Of a stretch of DNA of 64,000 bases, positions 57,076 to 64,000 are shown piece by piece. The translations under genes were made by a program, and so were the position numbers. Location of the stretch: assembly GCA_951812925.1 (NCBI GenBank), contig OX638368.1:67914569-67978568 (forward strand). The letters run 5' to 3'. The stretch is from Calliopum simillimum (lineage: Eukaryota; Arthropoda; Insecta; Diptera; Lauxaniidae). The notes below the pieces were generated by a model. That model made no database searches. It was not told the DNA's origin and was given only the letters and a program-made list of their open reading frames with translations. Position 1 is the first letter of the stretch. Each line of letters opens with the position of its first letter.

Positions 57076-58152
57076 TAAAGTTTTTAGCGACAGTACGAAA
57101 ATTATCCTCAGTTTTTACTTGAATCTTCGTTTCATGAAGATTCCCTCTTGTCAGGGGGACTATAAAAAAGTTATCGTTCCCAATAAGCTGAGTTAATAAT
57201 AACACTAGAGAATTCGAACTACGTTCACGCAAGTAAATTGGGGGTGGTTTAAAGTTTTTAGGTGGTGGAGTAGGATTTTTATCGCTTGTATCGCTAAGCT
57301 CACCTAATGCAGCAAATCGATTGCCAGACAAAACATTTGTTATTGTTTCTGTTTTGTTGGTTTTATTTTGTTTTGGAATTGCCTAAGCCATGTTTTTGTG
57401 GGCTAAGCTTTCTTTTTGAATTCATGGTCATGTATCGATCAATGCCAGTTTGAACTTTTTTGTTTACTTCTGTGGTTGTTGTTTTTGGAATAGCACCATT
57501 ATTAGCATTTGTTTGCATTGTTGTAGAATTGTTTACATTTGCAGCATTGTTAACATGTTGCAAACTCTCTTTATTAATAATGTTGCTATCAGAAGACAGC
57601 GGCATATTAAGATTAGGCGATGAGCATTGTTTGCTCCATGAATTTTCAGAATTTGTTTGCGTTTGCGCAGAAGGTGAGGAACTTTGCGTAGATGTTGTTA
57701 AATTATTTAAATTGGACAGCGCACTCGCTGGGAGTGAAAAATTTTTTATTGCAGATGTGCTAGTGTTATTTTGATTTAAAGCATTTTTATGAAATTGCGC
57801 GGGAGAGCGTGCTGGAGTCGCAGTACTTACTGTGCTTGTAAAACCGGTTTGGTTTGTATTGTGAACCGGTGGGGGCGAGCGTTGAACACTCATAGGCATT
57901 CAAGCTCTTGTAAATTTATAAGCATTATTTTACACTCAACTTTTGTAACGAAATGTACTTCGTATGAGTTGAAAAATTTTTTGTATTGGGTGTACAACTT
58001 AAAAACCGGAATTTGACGGTGGATGTCCGTACTAACAAATATCGTGAAAGCTCGAACTTTATATATATGTCATTTTGAAGGTACATTTGACAGCTGTCAA
58101 AATCAGTCAACAAAGCAATTTTATCTTGTGTGCATCATTATTATTTTTCACG

Positions 58153-58788
58153 ATGAATAACTTCGAAAATTGGAGAAAAAGACAGCATTTGCGGGAGGTT
58201 CTGTTGGGTCATTTTTATGCAAAGAAAACTGCTGCCAAAAGTAATTTTTGCATCGGATCGTGACTGGGGATGAAAAATGGATCCATTACGACAACTCGAA
58301 ACGCAAACATTCATATATGAAGCCCGGACAACCAGGACCTTCCCAGCCAAAGGCAAATATCCATGGTGCCAAGGTAATGCTCTGTAATGCTCACAGGTTA
58401 CCTCTATCGAACACAATTAATACGTTTGAAGCGTGCCATCATCGAAAAACGCCCGGAAAATGCGACCAGACACGAAGCAATAATTTTTCATCATGACAAC
58501 GCTCGGCCACATATTGCTGCCCCAGTCAAAAATTACCTGGAAAACAACGGATGGGAAATTTTGCCTCAACCGCTTTATAGCCCAGACCTTGCACCATCAG
58601 ACTACCATTTGTTCCGATCGATGCAGAATGCCCTATCAGGAATACGCTTCACTTAAGTTCAAGATATCGAAAATTGGATAGATTCATTTTTGGCCGCCAA
58701 GCCGGCGCATTTTTTTTGGGATGGAATTCATAAATTGCCTGAAAGATGGGGAAATGTTGTACCTTCCAATGGACAATACTTTGAATAA
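58153..58788 (+). pseudogene. Mariner C transposase, internally deleted
   Basis: It starts MNNFENWRKRQHLREVLLGH, then a large deletion near 58240 leads directly to VTGDEKWIHYDN. A second disruption lies near 58385, followed by HDNARPHIA, SPDLAPSDYHLF, the TAA at 58654-58656 also present in mariner B, and the natural end NGQYFE at 58788. Not functional. Confidence 0.88.
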
Positions 58789-58795
58789 AATATAT

Positions 58796-60401
58796 CGAGC
58801 CCTAACCGCAACAGTAGCGTATGCGACATATTTTCGAAATTTTTTTTTTGATGCAAATATGTTCTAAAATGTCATTCACATCTATATGCCAAATATTAAA
58901 ACTGAATTTTGTGTATTAACAAAGATATCGCACTTTCAATTATGTCGTAAGAGCCACATGTGTTTTTTTGTTGACCGCAAAAAGAACGTAAGCACCTCAA
59001 AAACCAGAGAAGGAGGCGTGGGAGGTATGAAAAAGTGTATATATTTCTCGTCAGAATCACCTTTGATGTCAGTATAGCCATGTCCGTCTGTTTGGATGGA
59101 TGTTTGTGTGTCCGTGGAAATATTATTCACGGGAAAACTTAGATAATTCGACGAAATTTTGTAAAGAGGGTTCGTTGTAAAAGTTAGCTCGAAGGATTGA
59201 AAATGAAGCTTGAAGCCCCAGTCTTTTACTTTGAAAATTAGTTTGAATTATATCGATATCTTTTTTTGTCTTCGAAATATCGTAAGCAAAAATATCAAAA
59301 AAACGTGGATTTTTCCTTTTTTCACCTTTTCAGGTTTGAATAATTCGAAGAAGAAAAAATGTATCGATATAATTAAAGCTGGGTTTTGAAGTAAAATAAT
59401 ACGGCTTTAAGGTGTTTTTTAATGTTTTCCCTCTTCTATTATATAACCTCAAACGAATAAAAAAAAATTTTATTTTAACTTTTCAGAAAATGGATGGAAA
59501 ATTTGTCTTTAGGCTAGGATTTCTCTCAAACCATTTTAGATATAGCAATTCTAAAACCAGATTCGGATTCAACATCAAAATTTACATTGAAAATAACTTT
59601 TATTGTTTTCGTTCGTTGCTAATTTTCTAAAAAAACGCGAAAGTTCATTTTTTTTTAACAAAAGTTGTTAAAAATACAATATCTCGTTAACGCGATCAGT
59701 TTACACTTTCAAAAACAATATTTTTGAATCTACAAATAAACAGAAAACTAACTGCACACCCTGTTTTTAGTTAGTTTTTGTTAAACTTTTTTGTTTAATG
59801 CAGAAACAATGTGAAGACCATTTGGTAACCTGAATTCGACCCGGAAAATCGATTAGCTCGTTGACCGATTTTAAAAAAAAAAAAATGTTCTGTATATTTC
59901 GACCTCTATGGACAACTTTGCAAAAAAAAAGACCTGGAGTGGGACTGCATCGGAGTAAAACCAAGTTCAAACGATGTGTGTGTGTGATATTTTGTAAGTT
60001 TTTAGTACTGTAAATTAATAATATTACAGTCAATCTGACCGTTTTTGTGGGTTGGTACAATTTCAACCGTTCAAATTGTTAAAAATTTCTTTCTGTGTAT
60101 TGAATAAATGTAATAAATGTATTCTTCAAAGGCAAAACCATGTAATTTCAAAAACGTATGCGCCACATTTTGATTTCGATCTTCGCCAAGAGTGACTGCG
60201 AAAATGTCGTATGCGCCATAAATGAGTGAAACAGGCACAAAATCAATTTAAAAACGCGTCTATTGTATATATGAGATCTAATATAGACTACATTTAACGT
60301 TTTAAAAAAATCCGCCATGCATGTTCGAAAAAAAATTAAAAAAACTCTCTCCTGTAAAATTTGCTTTTTGTCGCATACGCTACTATTGCGGTTAGGGCTC
60401 G
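58796..60401. mobile_element. 1.6-kb element with 34-bp terminal repeats
   Basis: Terminal repeats start TCGAGCCCTAACCGCAA and match over 34 bp with one mismatch, ending GCGTATGCGACA. Mariner B gives the empty site (near 40305). The flanks are alternating AT, so the duplication can be read as TA with ends TCGAGCCC, or ATAT with ends CGAGCCC. The interior has no transposase; GTATGCGCCA-like motifs recur near 60160 and 60210, and a block at 59510-59600 is shared with 9010 and 31560. Confidence 0.7.
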
Positions 60402-60838
60402 ATATTGTAACATTTTTCCACAATAAAGCATCAAATTTCGCTAAAAAATTCCGGTTTTTAAGTTGTACACCCAATAGTATACTTATAGGCCTGAATAATT
60501 TATTCAAGTAGGTACAGTACGACAAGAGAAATCTTTTGTAATGAGAAAAAAACAGCAACAAAGTTGACAGATGTCTCAGCTTTTGTTTGTTGGTGTTTTA
60601 ATCACTTAATAATGCGCCAAAAACAACATCTACAGCAAAAGCAATCTAATTTAACCCAATAAGAGGAAAATCAGTTTGAAACTTTGCTGAATTTGATGTT
60701 TTTCAGATGCAAAATTTTATACACTTTCAGATGAGATACTTGCCGAATTTTAGAACTTTGTGTTGCTTGAGAGAATTAAAAATTTACAAAAGTATATACG
60801 CACTTGTCACTTTTTTCCAACTTTTAGGTAACAGAGTT

Positions 60839-60990
60839 GTCTGATCATGACTTGTTATTCTGTCCAAATACCTTTTCTTACCTTGACTTAAAGTCGATCA
60901 ATTTATATGCACGGTCAAATGATCTTTACATAAGTCCTTTGGAATGAAGTCTGGTTTGTGGAAACAGTTGACATACTCGCAACAAAAAAC
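60839..60990 (+). pseudogene. Decayed CR1-like LINE, continuation after jockey
   Basis: Resumes at SDHDLLF (60843), following from LSDH at 46263, then degenerates. It ends at the T-run (60991) that is the poly(A) tail of the next LINE. Confidence 0.65.
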
Positions 60991-62165
60991 AATTTTTTTT
61001 TTTCTTCTTGAATCAAGAACCAATATTTAGTTTACGTTGCGTTGCAATAAACATTTGTTCCAATTCCAATTCCAAAATTATCTTTATTCATGTTTCGTTT
61101 GAATTAAAATTCATAATTTATCAATTTAGCGACTTAGCTTATAAGCTATTACAACTACGAAAGATAGTTATTAGTTTTAACAATACTAGAATATAATTTC
61201 TTTGGATAAAACATACCCTTTAGAATAAATAGACTTGTTATATTACAAATACAAACCTAAAATTAAACAAAAAACATAGATATATCTTATTCTAGCCTAG
61301 ACATGAAGCGGGTGGTTATGTTATTGAAATATTCATTCAAATGCTCAATTTCAGCATCATTGTGAGCTGCTTCTGTAGATGACCACCAATTACGATTTAA
61401 GCACATTTTAAGCAATTTATTTTGCGCAATTTGCAGCTTTTTGAGGTGACTTTTAGCAATATTTTGAAAAACTGGACATACGTATGCTATAATTGGCCTG
61501 AATACAACTTTGTATAACAGTAGTTTGTTATTTCTACTCAGGTTAGAGTTCTTGTTAATTATGCTGTATAACATTTTGATGGATTTGTTGATTTTTTCTA
61601 AAGTGTAATCGATGTGGTTTTTAAAAGTTAGTTTTTTTGTCAAAAAACTAAGCCCAAATATTTGACTTCATGCTCCCAATTTATGAAATGTTATTGATGC
61701 AAATAGGTCTCCTCGGGATTTCAAGAGTTCTCCGGCGCGTAAAGAAAATTGCTTTGGCCTTAGAGATGTTAATTTTAATTTTCCATTTTAGATAGTATGT
61801 CATATAGGTAGATAATGCATTTCGTAGGGTAAGAACTATTGGGGCTCGATATCTTGAAGTGGCATAAAAAGCTGTATCATTAGCAAAAAATGCTCGAAAG
61901 CCATTTGTGAGATGCGGTGCATCTGATATAAATATATTATATAATGTTGGGCTAAGTACAGCTCCTTGTGGTACTCCAAATGGTATTTGGTGACGTATGG
62001 ATTTTGTTTGCTTGATCGAAACTATAAAAGAACGGTCTCTAAGGAAACAATTGCATATATTAATTAAATATCGTGGGAAACCATAGTCGATCATTTTAAG
62101 TATAAGTCCAGAATGCCAAACTGAGTCAAAAGCTTTCTCAATGTCACATATTGGGTCATATTAAT
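60991..62165 (-). mobile_element. 5'-truncated jockey-like LINE
   Basis: The poly(A) tail (T-run 60991-61002) marks its 3' end. Coding remains begin mid-RT at about 62155. Only the second half of the RT is kept, as expected from incomplete reverse transcription. Confidence 0.8.
61287..62155 (-). pseudogene. Reverse transcriptase C-terminal half
   Basis: Residues DIEKAFDSVWHSGL, then RDRSFIVSIKQ, FGVPQGAVLSPTLYNIF and FFANDTAFYATS, where FADD would be expected, so one catalytic Asp is Asn here. After a frame change near 61675 the thumb and connector follow (TKKLTFKNHIDYTLEKINK, YKVVFRPIIAYVCPVF). Not functional. Confidence 0.8.
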
Positions 62166-63357
62166 AAAACTTTGCTAAAACTCGAAGCAATTGCTTCAAT
62201 TTGTAGCATTTACTTCAATTCGTATGTGAAAAAATATTTTTTAGCATTTGCTATGTTCGAAAAAAGCTTTTGCTTAAATTGGTATGAATAAAAAGACGTT
62301 ACTCGTAGCATTTGCTTGAATATTCTGAGTCTGCTCTCTAGCTGACTACGAGAGTTTGCTAGGTACTTTTTACACATAAATCATGCAGAAATCTTGTTCT
62401 ATATTGGTTGCCGTAAATTTTCATAGGGATAGAAATTAATTAAATTTTAAATTTAATTACCTAAAATGAATCTGCATATTATACTTCTTGTATCGATTGT
62501 GTTGGCACACAGCTTTCGTTGTAAAATCAGTATAAAGCCAAGAACTATAACTATTAACTATAAATTACCAAGACTGAAAAGCGGTCTTGGTCTTGATGAT
62601 TATCGTGGCCAAGCAGTCTTGGTCCTGCAAAGATATCAGCGCCTTACCAAGACCAATAACAAGACTCGAGACCAAGACTAATCTTGCTAAACCCCATTGA
62701 AGAATGAGAAAATTTTTTTTTTTTAATACGATTCTTTTATTTCCATGCCCCCTGCAATCAAAAAAAAAAAAAAAAACAACATTTGCACATGAAAAAAAAG
62801 AAAAACGGCCTGTCTCCTGGTTAACTCCCAGAAACTTTATCAAATGTTGATACATTCAACTTCTTCCATGACGCAAGTTGTTGGTGTGCCTACACTTCTT
62901 GCGGCAATTGGTAGTTCTTGGATGCAACCAAGCATAGCATTTACGGCATATCATTTTGTCGCAATTCGTTTTTGTGGAAAATTACGCACAGATCGCCCAA
63001 TAATACAGTTTGATTCAAAGCCTTGCTTAACTGATGATTTGGTGCCAGCATTCCAAGACCTTCTAGAGAACGGGTTTTTTGTATTGTGCACAAATGATAA
63101 TTCATATTTTGCCTGCACATTTTGAACAATTCCAGAAGAAAAATTTTATTGTTTATTTCAATTTATTTCAATTTTTATTTGTATTTTAAATAAATAATGT
63201 CAAATATGACAAAGCAAATGCTAGTTTCGATTTTTCGAACTTGCTATAGCAAGCATAAATTTTATTCATACCAATTTTAAGCAAATGCTATTTGCATTTA
63301 CTTTACTACAAAAGTTATCTTGAAGCAATTGCTATTTTTTATTAATACCACCCATTG
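62148..63357. mobile_element. Unclassified element with AAGCAATTGCTT-rich ends
   Basis: Left ATTGGGTCATATTAATAAAA, right (inward) ATGGGTGGTATTAATAAAAA, with several AAGCAATTGCT / AGCAAATGCT motifs inverted between the two sides over about 150 bp. The interior contains a short open frame (62844-63125) I cannot assign. A small hairpin of GTCTTGGTCTTG repeats lies at about 62578-62685. Confidence 0.45.
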
Positions 63358-64000
63358 TAGTATCATCCCTGTGGATTGTAACATTTCTTTTTATTACTTT
63401 AATATCTAATTTACATGAATTTTATCACTGAAAATCTATGTTTTTTTTTAAAATTTTTACTCGGGGTGTCAAACGGCTGAATTTAGAAGTTGAACATGTT
63501 TAAAATGTGAAAGAAATTTTAATTTTGTTAAATCTGGTTAGCAACTTGAAAGTCCTAATCTTTGCCTTTAAAACCTATTTTAAATTATGTTGATATCTTT
63601 TTTTTCCTCGAAGAAATCCTAACCTAAAAAGACACAAAAGTGCAAAAAACCCGTTTAGCCAATATTTCGGTCTACGATATCTCTTAGAAACATGAAGATA
63701 TAAACATAATTTAAATTAGGTTTTAAAAGATTAGTGCTTTCAAGTGCCTTAACCACATTTAACGAATAAATGATATGTTACATAAATGTGCTAACTGAAC
63801 AAAACGCTGCATTGTGAATAGCACTTTCTTCTTCTTTATTAACAGCTGACATTTGTCTATGTTTTGGTTTTGCACGATCTGCCTGCTGAATTTTGTACAA
63901 AATTTTCTAGAAAATAATAAAATAGTTTTTTAAAAATCCAGAAAAAAATTAACAGTTTGAACAAAGCCACATTACGTTTGTTCAATATTGCCGCCAGTGC
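63358..64000. other. No gene; dispersed-repeat block
   Basis: At 63595-63690 it contains CTCGAAGAAATCCTAACCTA and AAAAGTGCAAAAAACCCG, shared with 9225-9290 and, inverted, 26805-26875. The remainder is AT-rich and unremarkable. Confidence 0.45.

Larger units (their letters stand above)
54270..57899 (-). pseudogene. Jockey ORF1 (gag-like) with CCHC knuckles, split
   Basis: It starts MPMSVQRSPPPVHNTNQTGF, with an Asn/Ser/Thr-rich region, then a frame change near 57363, SGNRFAALGEL, PPPKNFKPPPIYL, and is cut at 57076 by CCCARTG copies 12. It resumes at 54878 (YQLKSSKGISVVIKGIE, PKEIKEAL), another frame change near 54760, then three zinc knuckles: CTNCQEYGHTKSNC, CVACGELHHISEC, CANCQGDHTVNYRGC. 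It ends near 54270. ORF1 proteins of this type bind the element RNA. Confidence 0.85.
57986..60474 (+). mobile_element. Mariner C (DD34D), same family as mariner B
   Basis: Ends TTGGGTGTACAACTTAAAAA inverted, TA at 57984-57985 and 60475-60476. It lies in the jockey 5' UTR and carries the 1.6-kb element at 58796-60401. Confidence 0.9.
46264..60838 (-). mobile_element. Jockey-type LINE, full span with nested insertions
   Basis: On the minus strand the element starts at about 60838 and ends in poly(A), seen as the T-run at 46264-46287. The CR1-like host sequence around TGTCTGATCAT occurs on both sides (about 46251 and 60845), giving a target duplication of about 10 bp. Order in its sense: 5' UTR with mariner C, ORF1 (57899-54270) with a CCCARTG insertion, the segment with the gapped CCCARTG copy, ORF2 endonuclease split by three CCCARTG copies, RT, and 3' UTR with short tandem repeats. 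Confidence 0.85.
23895..64000 (+). other. Open-ended intron: no further Skp2 exon found
   Basis: I looked for a phase-1 exon coding the expected last repeats and C-terminal tail and found none between the TEs. Either the next exon is beyond the window, giving an intron over 40 kb, or the gene is truncated. Confidence 0.45.

Noticed and set aside
62466..62681. Small secreted protein with a signal-peptide-like start (MNLHIILLVSIVLAHSF)
   Set aside because: The frame runs into a GTCTTGGTCTTG hairpin inside a terminal-repeat element; no domain or splice support.

Overview
This is AT-rich nuclear DNA from an insect, most likely a higher fly. The only host gene I recognise is a split F-box/leucine-rich-repeat gene resembling fly Skp2. 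Everything else is transposable elements (TEs), and those with recognisable proteins are typical of flies: mariner (DD34D and a rosa-like DD41D type), a hobo-like hAT, jockey- and CR1-like LINEs, and a Penelope-like element (PLE). A tephritid-type fly would fit, but I cannot fix the genus.

Host gene (+ strand): a low-complexity exon at 1390-2047, an F-box exon at 22912-23424 and a leucine-rich-repeat exon at 23483-23894. Splice phases agree throughout. The first intron is about 20.9 kb. The C-terminal exons are not visible, so the last intron runs at least 40 kb to the window end. Both long introns are packed with TEs.

Layout. 1-1.4 kb: Tc1-like end and a hairpin repeat. 2.3-10.9 kb: a large inverted repeat holding mariner A (2492-10049). 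Mariner A is split by a hAT-type element (3243-9868, 8-bp target duplication), which holds a hobo-like transposase pseudogene, two MITEs and a long hairpin. 11-13 kb: a CCCARTG element, a long hairpin and a tRNA-derived SINE. 13.2-21.1 kb: opposed PLE copies bounded by hammerhead-ribozyme motifs. The PLE array is interrupted by a Transib-like element, CCCARTG elements and a 36-bp satellite carrier. 24-34 kb: a hairpin, CCCARTG elements and a non-autonomous LTR element. 34.9-40.4 kb: mariner B, containing a CR1-like LINE, containing a DD41D mariner. 40.5-45.1 kb: a CCCARTG cluster with a pogo-like MITE. 45.1-61 kb: a decayed CR1-like element split by a jockey LINE (46264-60838, minus strand), itself split by four CCCARTG insertion events and mariner C. 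61-63.4 kb: a 5'-truncated LINE and an unclassified terminal-repeat element.

Main discovery candidate: a roughly 1.1-kb family, here called CCCARTG elements, with at least 13 copies. Its ends read CCCAATGTGCAC and CCCAGTGTGCC (inward). It makes 2-bp target duplications of varying sequence (AA, AC, AT, TC, TT, TA), supported by an empty site inside this window. It codes for no visible protein and is built of three degenerate modules carrying tRNA-like A/B-box sequences. I know of no named family with this architecture. Also worth checking are PLE hammerhead ribozymes and a Transib-like element with RSS-like ends.

Because many insertions have an uninterrupted relative in the same window, most boundaries were set by comparing filled with empty sites. 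Nearly every TE gene is broken by stops, frameshifts or insertions.
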